In this document: in pieces, positions 46,646-58,555 of the stretch
Layout: each line of letters starts with the position of its first letter
Numbering within the stretch: the stretch's first letter is position 1
Source: Phascolarctos cinereus
Taxonomy: Eukaryota > Chordata > Mammalia > Diprotodontia > Phascolarctidae
NCBI RefSeq assembly: GCF_002099425.1
Contig: NW_018343953.1
Coordinates: forward strand, 6,274,001 to 6,338,000
DNA length: 64,000 bases
Reading direction: 5' to 3'
Notes under the pieces: generated by a model
Seen by the model: only the letters and a program-made list of their open reading frames with translations
Databases searched by the model: none
Told to the model about the DNA's origin: nothing
Position numbers and translations under genes: made by a program

Positions 46646-47001
46646 TCCTTAGGGGTTAGGTTTGGAGGGAAAGATAATGAATTCTGCTTCAGAAATGTTA
46701 AGTTTAAGATATCAAAATATCCAATAGCCAGTTGATGGGACTAGGGCTGCATGTATAGATTCAGAATTCGTCTGCACAGAGATAATTAAATCCATTTGGT
46801 AATGAATTCACCAAATGAGAAAGTATAAAGAAAAGAGGGTCTAGGACAGAGACTTGGGAAACACCCACTGTGAATGTGATGTGGATGAAAATTAAGCAGA
46901 AAAATTAAGATGGGAAGGAACAGTCAGGCAGATAGAAGAACCCAAAGAGCAGGGTCACAAAAATCCCTGAATGAGAGACAATCAAGAAGGAAAAGGTATT
47001 T
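46646..47001. other. Spacer right of copy B
   Basis: Unrecognised; resembles old LINE-derived DNA (GGACAGAGACTTGGGAAAC). No gene. Confidence 0.3.
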
Positions 47002-47015
47002 AAAAGTGTCAAATG

Positions 47016-47160
47016 CCAGGGGCAGCTAGGTGGCGCAGTGGATAGAGCACCAGCCCTGAAGTCATGAGGACCTGAGTTCAAATCCAGCCTCAGACAAAAC
47101 ACTTGACACTTACTAGCTGTGTGACCCTGGGCAAGTCACTTAACCCTAATTGCCTAAAAA
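47016..47160 (+). mobile_element. tRNA-headed marsupial SINE
   Basis: Complete copy with A tail. Target copies AAAAGTGTCAAATG (47002-47015) and AAAGTGTCAAATG (47161-47173). Confidence 0.85.
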
Positions 47161-47173
47161 AAAGTGTCAAATG

Positions 47174-47752
47174 TTGATGAGAACTGAAAAAAAACAGCAA
47201 TTTGATTTGGCAATTACAATGTCATTAGTAACTGTGGAGGAAACTGTTGTTATTGAATAAGTTGAAGTCAACATTCAGGGAATTTGGAAAAGTGCAAGAG
47301 AAGGAAAAATGCAGACACCTAGGATAAAAGGTTTTTTTCAGCATTCAGTACCAACGTGGTGCAATATCACATTATGTGTGCTTGGAACTATGTTTCTTTA
47401 TACTCACATTTTCCCATTTTTTCAGTGAATAGAAGTTCTTTAATCTATCAAACTTTTAAACCTTTAAACCACAAACTGTTCATGCACAAATGAGGATTCA
47501 CAATACAACCTCTACAAGGTGATCTGAATCTTTATTTATGCTCCAATCATTTTCCATCCTGAAATGTCCAAACACTATCTAACAACTATGATTCTTTACA
47601 TACCATTTTAACACTTTTTTTAAACCAAATTTATTTTCCATCAGACTCAAAATATTCACCTATGGCAGAGAGAACACTTTATATCTTTTATCAGATGATT
47701 TAACATTTTTTTAACCTTAATGCAAAAGGAAATCCTTCTTTTAATATTCAAC
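47174..47752. other. Spacer, AT-rich, nothing recognised
   Basis: No long frame and no clear repeat match. Confidence 0.35.
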
Positions 47753-47848
47753 TGTTGTTGTTGTTGTTGTTGGGTCATGCCTGACTCTTTGGGATCCTAT
47801 CTGGGGTTTTCTTGGCAAAGGAACGGGAATGGTTTGCCATTTCCTTCC
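47753..47848 (-). mobile_element. RTE-tail SINE, partial
   Basis: A (TGT)n lead, then GGTCATGCCTGACTCTTTGG and GGTTTGCCATTTCCTTC. Breaks off where the unassigned sequence at 47849 begins. Confidence 0.6.
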
Positions 47849-48129
47849 TTTTTCAAAAAATTCATAATTTCACATATAATCCTCTTTTTTTCTTTTCTGC
47901 TGGCCACTAAGCCCATCCCTCATGAACGTGCACAAAGTGCTGCTCACACAATTCCTCATATAAGAGAGGCTCCAGAGCCTGCTTCCCGAAAAGTTGTGAT
48001 GACATGTCATAGAAGTACCTTGAAGAGATCTGGAGCAGAAACAGATTTCTATAACTATTCCTGGTCTAACAACATAGTGAATAAGCAATTCTTTGATTGT
48101 CTGTGTAGATCTCTTTGACTTCTTCCAAT
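47849..48129. other. Unassigned insert next to a broken SINE
   Basis: The RTE-tail SINE stops at about 47848 and is followed by about 270 bases with an open + strand frame ending NIVNKQFFDCLCRSL at 48118. The frame has no start of its own and starts within SINE sequence. I do not recognise it; it may be an old processed pseudogene or unique DNA. Confidence 0.3.
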
Positions 48130-48395
48130 CTAAGGGAGGAAGGGAATAAGCATTTATATAGCACCTACTACATGCCAGGCATTGTGTTACACACGTTACA
48201 AATATTCTTATTTGATCTTCACAACAACCCTACAAGGTGCTGTTATCATCCTCATTTTACAGTTGAAAAAACTGAGACAAAGAGAGGTTGTGACAGGGTC
48301 CCACTGCTAGTAAGTTATCTGAGGCAACATTCAAACGCAGGTTTTTCAGATTCAGGCTCAGTGCTTTGTGTACTATGGCTCCACCTAGCCGCCTC
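48130..48395 (-). mobile_element. MIR-like SINE
   Basis: CATTTATATAGCACCTACTAC ... CATTTTACAGTTGAAAAAACTGAG. Confidence 0.6.
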
Positions 48396-48474
48396 TAAAT
48401 GAACATTTGTCTCTGACCTTGGGCAAGTTAGCTCTTTGGAGTCTGAGTTTTCTCCTCAGTATAAATGGGAGTGA

Positions 48475-48665
48475 GAATGGTACCACAGAAAAAACAGTGT
48501 ATTCGGAGGCAAAGGATTTAGTTCAGATTCTGGCTTTGCCACCTACTACCTGTATGACTTTAAGGAAATCATTTCAACCCTCTAGACCTCAGTTTCTTTA
48601 TCTGTGAAATGAAAGTAGTTTGCTTCTAAGATTCCTTCCTGCTCTAAAGCTATGATCTACATTTA
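48475..48665 (+). mobile_element. MIR-like SINE
   Basis: CCTCAGTTTCTTTATCTGTG with upstream SINE pattern. Confidence 0.5.
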
Positions 48666-49689
48666 ACTCCCTTCTGGCTTCATTGTGATACTGTGAAGGT
48701 TGGAATTGGGGAAGGGAGAGATGCTTTCAAGCCCTGCTTTAGCCTCCCTAAAAATATTTATCAATTTACTATAAGTTACCACTGCCCTTCCCCTCCCAGC
48801 ATTCAGGTGCCAAGTGTGAAAGAACAAATTATTCCTAATTACTTATGAAAAGCCAGTTTAAATAGTGATCTTCTTCCTTTCTTTGGGGACCCAGAGATGG
48901 GCAGTCTCCCCACAAGTAGCCTTGTGGTATCTGTGTCTTCCCACAGAATGGTCACACTGTTTCCTCCCTCAGGCTAAGATGCCTTCTACATCCTTTACCT
49001 TCAGTATGGCATGTAGAGTTTATTCCAGGTACAAAAACTCCCTACTAATGGATTTGCCAATAGCCTCTGAACCATAAACCCAGTGAGTGGGCTTTCTTGG
49101 GTCCTCATTCTCCTTGACCATGCTGGAGCTTTTGACATTGTTGGCTGCTGCCACCACCACCACCACCACTCCACTTCCTCCTGGACCCATTCCACTCTTT
49201 TGGTTTCTGTGATACTTCATGTGCATTGTCCTCTTCCTGCCTCAATAGCTCCTCCATCTCACTTTCCCACTGATTTTGATTCCACTTCTAGAAAAGACAT
49301 CCTCAGGCTCTCTTCTTGACACTTTTCTTTCCCCTCACTCTCTCCCTTATCAATCTCATTAAATTCTAACACTTCAACTAGCACTACTGTGTAGAGGATT
49401 TCTCATCCTATACCTCCTTTCCCAACTTTACTTGAGCCCCAGAAAATTATTTCCAACTGCAACCTGAACAGCTCTGAGTGAATGTTCCATCAACAGTTCA
49501 AACTTAAATATCTATATCACGTTTCCTCCAAATCTGCCCTACCTCCTTATTTCTGTTTATGCCTCCACCATTCTCTCAAACCACCCAGACCCAAAACCTC
49601 AGAGAGTTTTAGCGCTAAAATAATAATAATAAACAACAACTAACATTTATATAGCACTATAAAGTTTGCAGTGCTATTATCTCATTTGA

Positions 49690-49905
49690 TATATTACCTC
49701 CCTTTAAGGCAGCTTGCAAGTTACTCAGTCTAACCCCTGCCTGAAGTACAAATGCCCACTTCCACATCTCCAAAAATTGATCTTTCATACTCCTCTTGAA
49801 TATCTGCTGTGATAAGGAAACCACTGCCTTATGAAGAAACTATTAATTGATAGGAAGTCTCTCTTTATGCTGAGATGAAGACAGATTTTCAGGAAAGGTA
49901 TAAAA
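49690..49905 (-). mobile_element. CR1/L3-type fragment, antisense
   Basis: Resembles the antisense CR1/L3 pattern (CAGTCTAACCCCTGCCTGA, GGAAACCACTGCCTTATGA). Preceded by a MIR-like stretch. Confidence 0.45.
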
Positions 49906-49959
49906 TGGTTATGTTTAGAAGATTCCATAGTCTCACATTTAAGTCCCTCTTACCACCTC

Positions 49960-50640
49960 CCATATACCATCAGTTGCTGTCTTACATCAGCAATTTTTAT
50001 TAGATCCATCTTTTCCTTTCCATCCCCATAGCCAACATCCTAGTTCTGGCTATAATTAGCCCTGACCTAGAGTATTGCCATAGCCTCAAAGAGTATCATT
50101 GTGTCCAGCCTCTGTCCCAGAAATCCATTCTGTAAATGTACCAAGATAATATAGCTAAGTACATCATTCCCCTGCCCAAATAACTTCAGTGGCTCCTCCT
50201 TGGATGTTGAATAATATTCAGCTTCTTAGTCCCATTTTTATGCATATCTACAATCCAGCTCTTGTCTACCTTTCCTGCCTTACGTCAGAATATTCCCTTT
50301 AGTGACTAGTCTCATGCCCACACTGGATTTTGTTGCTGTTATTGAGTTATTTCAGTCATGTCCAACTCTTCATGATCCCATTTGGGGATTTTTTGGCAAA
50401 GATACTGAAGTGGTTTGCCATTTTCTTCTCCAGCTCATTTTACAGATGAGGAAACTGAGACAAAGAGGGTTAAGTGACTTGCCCAGGGTCACACAGTGTC
50501 TGAGGCCAAGTTTGAACTCAGGAAGATGATTCTTCCTGATTCCGGGACCTTCATTCTATCCACTGCACCACCTAGCTGCCCTAACTGGACCACGTACTGT
50601 TCCTTAAATGAATCTTGCCCTTTCCTGATTCCATTTTTCT
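49960..50640 (+). mobile_element. L2-type 3' region, split by a SINE
   Basis: L2 3' UTR landmarks (TTCAGTGGCTCCTCCTTGG at 50187, AATCCAGCTCTTGTCTACC) followed by an RTE-tail SINE at 50318-50581 and the L2-like GGACCACGTACTG after it. Confidence 0.4.
50318..50581 (-). mobile_element. RTE-tail SINE, near complete
   Basis: CAGTCATGTCCAACTCTTC, GGCAAAGATACTGAAGTGG, CAGATGAGGAAACTGAGAC and CCACTGCACCACCTAGCTG in order. Confidence 0.75.
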
Positions 50641-50769
50641 ATACCTGGAATGAAACAGTATAGCAAAGTAGATAGAGAGCTGGCTTCCTCTGAGTCAGAA
50701 ACCTGGATTCAAATCATACTTCTCGGAAACATACTATGTGATTCCCCAGCAATTCATTTATCCTATTAG

Positions 50770-51185
50770 TGCCTCCAGGCAAATTCCTAAAACTAAAAGT
50801 TTCAGAGCAAGGCCTCCTTGGCAAAAGAAGTTCCTTCATTAGAGAACCAATGATAAAGTCCACAAAAGAAAAAGAAAAAACCTGAAATGCTCTTATTCCC
50901 ATCTCTCTTCCTGTTAAAATCACATATCTTTGATGTCTAGTTCAAGTCTTGCTTTTTCCACAAAGTTTTCCATAGACTTTCTTAACTGGAAGTGATTTTT
51001 CCCTCCTTGCATTTCTCTTAGGCCCCACTACCTCTCTTGAGACTTACCCACATGCTATTTTATATCATGTAAATATATATATATGTTTGTGTGTGAGTGT
51101 GTGTGTGTATACATATAATGAAATTGAGTCTATAAAGCTTTTTGCATACTTTAAAGTGCCATGTAAGTGTCAGGTATTATTATGG

Positions 51186-51232
<47 letters not shown>

Positions 51233-52238
51233 GACATTGCCGATATTATACTTCCTCAGAAAGCTAGTAATCTCTAACTCACACTTGTTCTATCCACTAA
51301 TACCTAGCAGACTGCACTGTATAGAGTGGACGTTGAATATTTGTTTAATTGAATTGAATTTTATGTCACCCCAGGGGATGTTGGGCACTAGAAAGTGGGG
51401 TTACCAGAGAAGGAACAGAACTTACTCTGGCCCAGTGTGAGCAGAGAGAAGTTGGAACAGATCTGATAGGAATGAATGACTCTAGGCTCTGGTCACAGAT
51501 TCTATTTAGGAAATCCTGTGCCTTTCTGGAAGACTATGTATGAAAATCATAATTTGCAAATAGGAGGCTAAGGGTAAACACATGCTGCACAAAAGGAGTC
51601 ACAATGGGAAAGGTCCTTTCCTGGAAGCCCCTGAGTACCTTCAAACTAGGACCATGCCTAGCCATCCTCCTCAGTGAAGCAAGAAATCAGGGTGAAACCA
51701 GAACTGGACAGACCATCCAGAACTCGCCTACATATGTTCTTGCCTAACCACTGAATACACCTTCAGAAGGCATCTTCTCATCTTGAGGCTAAATGTTCCT
51801 GCCTTTGACATTTCATTCCAGTTCAGCAGTCTTGGGTCTATGTAGGCCTAAGATCTGAAACTGATACGACCCACGCTTGTCTCATAACCCAAAACCTCCG
51901 TCTTTGTCCCTACCACTACCACCACACCCCTGAGTATCTCCAATCCTCTCCATGGTCCTATCTTCTGTAACTAATTTTCCCCTGTTCTCTCTAACATTCT
52001 TTCCCCACCACCACCTTCTCCCACCTCCTATCTATGTCCATTATCAGGAAAGGTTATAATACTAGTCATTGAAACCTTAGTATAAAAATCTTTGAAAATT
52101 TGGGGGGAGATAGAAGGGGCCCAAATTTCAAACTTTTTCTCTCTTTAGGCTAGCAAACACTGTCTTTGGGAAGGAAATTTCAACATCAGAGTGGCTTGAG
52201 GGTGAGGTTCAAGAATAGTATCTTCCCTTATGTCTTTG
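50770..52238. other. Spacer, mostly unrecognised
   Basis: L2-like patches to about 51350 around the (ATT)n tract. 51360-52238 shows no family I know and no cysteine-rich frame. Confidence 0.35.
51187..51232. repeat. (ATT)n microsatellite
   Basis: About 15 uninterrupted units. Confidence 0.95.
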
Positions 52239-52253
52239 AAAATGCCATCCTAA

Positions 52254-53106
52254 AATGATAAATGTTGGAGGGGATGTGGAAAAACTGGGACACCAATGCA
52301 CTTCTGGTGGATTTTTGAATGGATCCAACCATTCTGGAGAGCCATTTAGAACTATGCCCAAAGTGCTATCAAACTTATGCATACTTTTGATCCAGAAATA
52401 CCACTACTAGGTCTGTATCCCAAAGAGATATAAGTCCCCAAAAAAAAGGAAAAAGAGAAAGAACCTATCTGTACAAAAAGTGGCTCTTTTTCAGGTGGCT
52501 AAGAATTAGAAACTGAGGGGATATCCAGCAATTGGGGAATGGCTAAACAAGTTGTGGCATATAATTGCGGTACAATACTATTGTATACTATAAGAAATGA
52601 TTAGGGGGATAGTTTCAGAAAAGCTTGGAAAGACTTCCATGAACTAATACAGAGTGAAGTGAACAGAACTAGGAGAACGTTGTACACAGTAACAACAATA
52701 TTATACAATGAACAACTATGAACGACTTAGCTATTCTCAGCAATACGATGATCCAAGATAATTCTAAAGGATTTATGATGAAACACGCTACCACTTCCAG
52801 AGAAAGTACTGATGGCATCTGAATACAGACTGAAGCATATTATTTTTTCACTTTCTTTCTTCCTTCCTTCCTTTCTTTCTTTCTTTTTTTTTTAATTTGA
52901 ATATTCTTCCACAAAATGACCAAGATGGAAATGTTTTACACGATTGCACATGTATAACCTATATCAGATTGCTTACTATCTCAGGGAAGGGACAAGAGAG
53001 GTAGGGGAAGGGACAGAATTTGGAACTCAAAACTAAAAAAAAATGAATGTTAAAAATTGTTTTTACCTGTAACTGGAAGGAAATATTATTTTTTTAAAAA
53101 AGAAAG
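52254..53106 (+). mobile_element. 5'-truncated L1 3' end with target duplication
   Basis: ORF2 C-terminal remnants, 3' UTR and A-rich tail. Flanks are AAAATGCCATCCTAA (52239-52253) and AAAATACCATCCTAA (53107-53121), a 15-bp duplication with one mismatch. Confidence 0.8.
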
Positions 53107-53151
53107 AAAATACCATCCTAAGCAGCTACCTGTGTCTATGAACACATGTAA

Positions 53152-53166
53152 CAGAGAGACAGAGAC

Positions 53167-53248
<82 letters not shown>
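53152..53248. repeat. Compound (GA)n-(AAG)n microsatellite
   Basis: A GA tract passing into AAG units at about 53214, just downstream of the L1 at 52254. Confidence 0.95.
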
Positions 53249-53249
<1 letters not shown>

Positions 53250-53514
53250 TAAACCTAGAATTCATACTTTCTCCCAAAGATAAGAATGGGACAGGGGACC
53301 TAAATGAAAATATGAGTGTATGTAGCACTGTGTCTACAATCAGCAACTGGGAAGGGTGAATATGACAGTCCGTGATTGTTGCAAGACATCAAAGTCAAAA
53401 CTCCAGCCCAAAACTCACTGCCTAGTACAGCCAAGGGCATTCAAGAGGGGGGAAAGCCAAAAAAAAAATAGCTAGGAAATTAGTACCTTGTCCTTTCACC
53501 AAAGCTCCGTAGCA

Positions 53515-53960
53515 CATTTTATAGACTCCCAAAGCTATAAGAGAAACCATCTAGCCTAACCCCTACCTAAAGCAGTTGCCCTCTAGAGCAAGTGGTCATC
53601 CAACTTTTGCTTGAAGACTCCTAGAAAGAGGCCACACCACCACCACAAGTCATCCCATTACACTCTGGGATAGATCTAATTGTTAGCAAGTTTTCCCTGA
53701 CATGAAGCCTAAATCTGCCTCTCAATAATTTCTATTCTTTACTCCAAGTTCTACTCTCTGAGAGAAAGCAGGGCAAGTCTAAATCCCTCTTTAATGGGAT
53801 AGTCCTTCAAATATCTGAAGACAACTATCATGTTCCCCACTAAAGCTTTTCTTTTCAAGGATCAATATCCCCAGTTCCTTCGCCCAGTCCTTATATTTCA
53901 AGGCCCTTCCTCATTCTGTGGAAAGTGTCCCCTGTATCCATGATCCAGAATTATTCTGGG
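53515..53960 (-). mobile_element. CR1/L3-type LINE, 3' end, antisense
   Basis: Antisense CR1 landmarks (GGGCAAGTCTAAATCCCTC, CTTCAAATATCTGAAGACA, CCCCAGTTCCTTCGCCCAG), the same family as 40780. Confidence 0.65.
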
Positions 53961-55292
53961 ACAGCCCATAGCAAAAACATTCCACATTCCTCATTTCCAA
54001 CAGTCAATAAACATGTATTAAGTACTTACTGTGTATAAAACACTGCTAGATGCTGGGAATGCAAAAACAAAAAAGGCAAAAATACAATTCCTACCTTCAA
54101 AGAGCTTACATTCTAATGGAGAATTCAACAGTACATAGTTAAGTACATATAAGATATAGAGATATAGATATAGTAATCATAGAAGCAAGGCAATACCTAT
54201 AGGGATAGTACCAGAAGAGGAAGCCAAAAAAAGCAGAACTCCCAAGTAAGGAGGAAGAGTATACCAGGCATGGGGAACCACCAGTGAAAACAGAGGGAGT
54301 CAAAAGATGAAGTATAGCATGGAATTAAGAGCAAGGAGGAAAACGTTGCTGGATTATAGAGTAAGTGAAGGGGAGAAGTATAAGAAGACCAGAAAGGTAG
54401 CAAAGGGCTAGTTTGTAAACCACAAGCAAGCTAGGGAAATTAAGAAGAAGAAAAATTGTTCTAAATTCTATAATTTGACATTGGTGAAGCTCCATGACAG
54501 CTTGCCTCAGGTCTCTTGCTCTGTGAGAAAAGCAGTGCATCAACTCTCTCTACTCATCCTGTTGTGCTGACATGACAGCCAACAAACGTCTGGGTACAGA
54601 GGAAAAAGTCGGCCGGTTTGGAAACAATGGATCACTCAGCAGCCACTATAAATCAACAAACAGCTCAATAGTTAGTGCCAGGTGAGGGGACTAAGTGGAT
54701 TTTCCACCATTTGGATTGTTCTCTGGGCTGGTAAGAGAACAGCTGACACTGCCTCGTTTCTTCAACCTAGTCTTCTGGGCACTTTGACTGAGGCAAGGCA
54801 GGATCTGGGTGACTGATTGTGCATGGCATCACGGGGGAAACACAAGCATTAAAAGGAGAGCAGAGATCCAGAAGAATCAGCTGTTCTACCTGTGCCATGA
54901 ACAAAGGCCTGCAGGGGTTTGGTTTGAGCAAAATACCGTAAGTGAAAATGCAAATGACAACAAGAAAGAAAGAAGAAAAGTAACTGGAGAAAAAAAAAAG
55001 AAAGAAAATCATCTAGAAATAGTACTAATAGGGCTAAATGGATATCCATGTTTGCCAACTTAGAGAAGGGAATTAAGACTCAGCACTGCTCACCATATGA
55101 AGGAAAGTCTGACCTCTGGGTACAGAAGAGGAGATAACTCCACTTCTCCTCATCTTGGACTTCTCTATAAGATCTGACATCCTTTCAGCCTTTGTGTCAC
55201 CACAATCCATCTCTTGGCTCTGCTCTTATGTCTCTGACCAATCTTAGTGTGAACTTAGAGGGAATAAATGAGAAAATATGATGCTCTATGTG
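53961..55292. other. Spacer, mostly unrecognised
   Basis: 54000-54160 is MIR/L2-like (TGCTGGGAATGCAAAAAC ... GAGCTTACATTCTAATGG). The rest, including 54550-55200, has short frames only and no gene that I can support. Confidence 0.35.
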
Positions 55293-55303
55293 TTCAAATT
55301 GAT

Positions 55304-55469
55304 TTATTTTGTTTTGTTCATTTGTTTTTGTTAGGCAATTGGGGTTAAGTGACTTGCCTAGGGTCACACAGCTAGTAAGTGTCAAGTGTTTGGTATGAGA
55401 CCGGTTTTGAACTCAGGTCCTCCTGACTTCAGGACCGGTGCTCTTTCCACTGCGCTACCTAGCTGCCCC
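55304..55469 (-). mobile_element. tRNA-headed marsupial SINE
   Basis: Target copies TTCAAATTGAT (55293-55303) and TTCAAATTAAT (55470-55480). Confidence 0.75.
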
Positions 55470-55541
55470 TTCAAATTAATATAAATTTAAACAGTCGACA
55501 AACAAGTTTAATCAACTACATTGATTTTCAAAATTAAGTTT

Positions 55542-55705
55542 GTTTTGGGGGGTTGCTTTTTTTTTTTTAGTGAGGCAATTGGGGTTAAGTGACTTGCCCA
55601 GAGTCACACAGCTAGTGAATGTTTTGTATCTGAGGCCAGATTTGAACTTAGGTCCTCCTAACTTCAGGGCCAGTGCTCTATCCACTGTACCACCTAGCTG
55701 CCCCA
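55542..55705 (-). mobile_element. tRNA-headed marsupial SINE
   Basis: Target copies AAAATTAAGTTT (55530-55541) and AAAATCAAGTTT (55706-55717). Lies 72 bases from the preceding SINE in the same orientation. Confidence 0.75.
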
Positions 55706-55784
55706 AAAATCAAGTTTTTAATACAAGTTTTAATTTAATAAATAAAAAGAAATCACGAGTAGAGCTGAGTTTACCTAAAATAGA

Positions 55785-56085
55785 GGCAGCTAGGTAATGT
55801 AGCAGATAGTGTTGGGCTGAAGTCAGGAAGACCTGAGTTCAAATCCAGCTTCTTAATTTTGTTACCCTACATCACACAGTGGATAGACTGCTGGCCCTGG
55901 AGAAACTGAATTCAAATATGGCCTCAGATACTTACTAGCTATGTGACACTAAACAAGTCACTTGACCTTGTTTGCCTCAGTTCCTCATCTGTGTAATGAG
56001 CTGGAGAAGGAAGTGGCAAACTACTCCAGCATTTCTGCCAAGAAAACCCAAAATGGGGTCACGAAGAGTCAGACATGAGTAATTG
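55785..56085 (+). mobile_element. RTE-tail SINE with partial second head
   Basis: A SINE head at 55787-55850 (GGCAGCTAGGTAATGTAGC) is followed by a second head at about 55870 and the sense tail GGAGAAGGAAGTGGCAAAC ... GGGGTCACGAAGAGTCAG ending near 56078. The tail merges into a purine repeat. Confidence 0.6.
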
Positions 56086-56148
56086 GGATGGGGAGGGAAG
56101 GTGAATGAGAAAAGGGGGGAGAGGGAGGGAGGAGGGGGGAAAGAGAGA

Positions 56149-56239
56149 GAAGAAGAAGAAGAAGAAGAAGAAGAAGAAGAAGAAGAAGAAGAAGAAGAAG
56201 AAGAAGAAGAAGAAGAAGAAGAAGAAGAAGAAGAAGAAA
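56149..56239. repeat. (AAG)n microsatellite
   Basis: About 30 AAG units following the tail of an RTE-tail SINE. Confidence 0.95.
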
Positions 56240-56244
56240 GTTGT

Positions 56245-56432
56245 TTCATGACCCTGGGTAAGTCACTTAATCTCTGTCTCCTTCAGTTTTCTCATCTATA
56301 AAATGGAGATGTAGAATGGATATAAAACAGCACCTATCTCTCAAGGTTGTGAGTATCAAATGAGATGATATTTGTAAAGTACATTAATACAGTGCCTGGC
56401 ACATAGTAAATACTTAATAAATGTTTGTTCCC
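56245..56432 (+). mobile_element. MIR-like SINE, 3' part
   Basis: CCTGGGTAAGTCACTTAATC ... CAGTGCCTGGCACATAGTAAATAC. Confidence 0.6.
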
Positions 56433-56674
56433 TTCCCCTTAGTTCTAATTTTTCTTAGATACCTTATTAGCTGGTTGGGAAAGGACCAACACCTGAAGCC
56501 TTAAATATAATGCAGAAACTCTCTTAGGGGAAACACAGATCTAAAGAAAAACCTGTTTTCACCACCAGCCCTTTCCTCCTTGGTCTCCTTTCTTTTCCTG
56601 ACTTCTGAGACATGCTGGCTCTGTAGTGGTGGACAAGCCACAATTTCTCAGTGCTCTAGCAGACATGGAGAGAA

Positions 56675-56935
56675 TAAGCATTTCTATAGTGCCTGTTGTG
56701 TACCAAGTACTGTGCTAAGCACTTCACAATTATTACTTCATCTGATCCTCACAACAACCTGCAAGACAGGTGCTATTATTGTCCCCTTTTTACAGTTGGA
56801 GAAACTGAGGAAGGTAGAAGGTGAGTGACTTGCCCAGTGTCACACAGCTAGTAAGTGTCTGAGGCCAGATTTGAATTTAGGTCTGCTCCCACTAGGCCCA
56901 GTGCTCTAGGCATTATACCAGCTGCCTCTAGGAAA
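56675..56935 (-). mobile_element. MIR-like SINE
   Basis: TTTTTACAGTTGGAGAAACTGAGG ... CACACAGCTAGTAAGTGTCTG. Confidence 0.6.
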
Positions 56936-57044
56936 CTCTCTAAGACAGTAAGTTGCAGAGAAAGGACCAACTCACATTGGTAGAGGATGTTTCCTTAACT
57001 AAGAGCTCCTTCAGTCCATGAAATCACAGATCTTGTCCTTGTAT

Positions 57045-57164
57045 ATATCCTCTCAGCCTAACTTTCCTCATCTGTAAAATGGGAATAAGAATACTTATAC
57101 TGCCTCCCTCACAAGACGATTGTGTGGGAAAACCTTTGGAAAACCAAACCTATATGAATGTGAA
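57045..57164 (+). mobile_element. MIR-like SINE, 3' part, abutting the hairpin
   Basis: CCTCATCTGTAAAATGGGAATAAG ... CCTATATGAATGTGAA, ending exactly where the 61-bp-arm hairpin starts. Confidence 0.55.
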
Positions 57165-57308
57165 TTATCACTGATACCATTTCTTTATGATTGCTCCGTC
57201 TTGAGAGACCCGTTTTCAGTGGCCTAATGCTTTAAGGAAAATATTAAAGGCCTCTGAAAATGGGTCTCTCAAGACGGAGCAATCATAAAGAAATGGTATC
57301 AGTGATAA
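57165..57308. repeat. Near-perfect 61-bp inverted repeat (hairpin)
   Basis: The arm 57165-57225 is the reverse complement of 57248-57308 with two mismatches over 61 bases; the loop is 22 bases. The arms hold mixed sequence (for example GATTGCTCCGTCTTGAGAG), not a simple repeat, and match none of the SINE or LINE families seen here. It sits at the 3' edge of a MIR-like stretch. It could be a small palindromic transposon, a recent inverted duplication, or a source of hairpin RNA. Confidence 0.9.
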
Positions 57309-57551
57309 AGCACACTCATGTACTTTGAAAGACTCTGAAAAGGGGAAAACAGTGAGGTGAACAACTGTGGAACAGGGAGCCAGAAAATGGGCTTGATGCC
57401 TGCCCACACACTAGCTAGCTGTATGACTTTGGGAAAGCCATCTAACTGCTCTGAGCCTCAATCTCCTCATCTGCAAAAGACGTGGGATTCTACTCTGCTC
57501 TTTCAAAGGAACCCTTCCATTTCTTACATTCTCTGGCCTTTATATTATTTC

Positions 57552-57728
57552 TTTCTTTTTTTTCAGGGAGGGAGGGGGAGAGGAGCTAGGAAATGGTGTT
57601 AAGTGACTTGGTTAAGTGCCCAGGGTCACACAGCTAGTAAGTGTTGTGCGTCTGAAGCCGGATTTGAACTCAGGTCCTCCTGAATCCAGGGCCAGCGCTC
57701 TATCCCCTGTGCCACCTAGCTGCCCTGA
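57552..57728 (-). mobile_element. tRNA-headed marsupial SINE
   Basis: Perfect target copies CTTTATATTATTTC at 57538-57551 and 57729-57742. A short internal repeat (GTGACTTGGTTAAGTGCCC) has altered the body. Confidence 0.85.
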
Positions 57729-57989
57729 CTTTATATTATTTCAATTATATGAGTAAAAATTAGCTAGTGCCTGTCTTTAAAAGAGAAATCATTTGAAATA
57801 CTTGGAAGTCAGATGACCATCAACTTTGTCCCATTCCACTTCAAGCCCCATAGCTATTCCCAAAACTCTGTCCTAACCCAGACCCTTAGCAGCTCCACCA
57901 TACCAAGGCTGTTTTTACCAGTTTCCGTAGAGGCTGATAATCATCTAATATAGAGCCTCCTCAGCAGAGCCTTCCAGGCCCTCACTGAC

Positions 57990-58320
57990 TCTCCCTCACT
58001 TTGCAGCCTTCTCACTAGTCCCTCCCCCACATCCCACAGTCCTCCAAGGAAGCTTAGATGATTGCTCGCATCCACAGATCACTTACTCATTGAAACTTCA
58101 GTGCCTTTGCCCATACTTCTGCACTCTTCTAAAAAGAGCTTTCCTTCCTCCTCTTGGCCAACTCCTATCACGCACAGCTTTCACAAGCCTGATTCACAGC
58201 ATTCCTTCTCTAGGAGCTCTTGCTGACTGCCCAGGCCCCTCTCTGCTAATGCTGGAATCACAGGTTCCAGTTACGCTGACAAAATCAGCAAAACATCCAA
58301 CATACTTTTTATAAAACACC
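57990..58320 (+). mobile_element. L2-type 3' region
   Basis: Pattern CAGTGCCTTTGCCCATACTTC followed by CTTCCTCCTCTTGGCCAACTC, as in other L2/L3 3' UTRs here. Low complexity and no frame. Confidence 0.35.
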
Positions 58321-58555
58321 AATGGCGAGCTGGGCACTGGGAATGATGCAAAAACAAGTTAAGACTCTAGGCTTTGCCTTCATATATCTTATAACCTAGT
58401 ACTGTAAATACGTGATGGACAGAACACAAGAAAGTACAAAATAAAATGTGATCAGAAAATAATAAAGTGTAGGTCTCACCATTTCGCCACCACCCCCTAC
58501 TCACTAAACTCTAGCGGCTCCCTCTTACCTCCAGGGTCAAATACAATAATAATAC

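Noticed and set aside
47016-47160. tRNA gene in the SINE heads
   Set aside because: The SINE heads are tRNA-derived with degenerate A/B boxes, but all copies continue into the SINE body and A tail and have target duplications.
53057-53359. Arg/Glu-repeat frame
   Set aside because: Translation of the compound (GA)n-(AAG)n microsatellite.
54809-55063. 84-codon frame with TSIKRRAEIQKNQLFYLCHE as an exon
   Set aside because: A possible exon-like look, but no signal sequence, no recognised domain and only two or three cysteines; nothing supports it as a gene.
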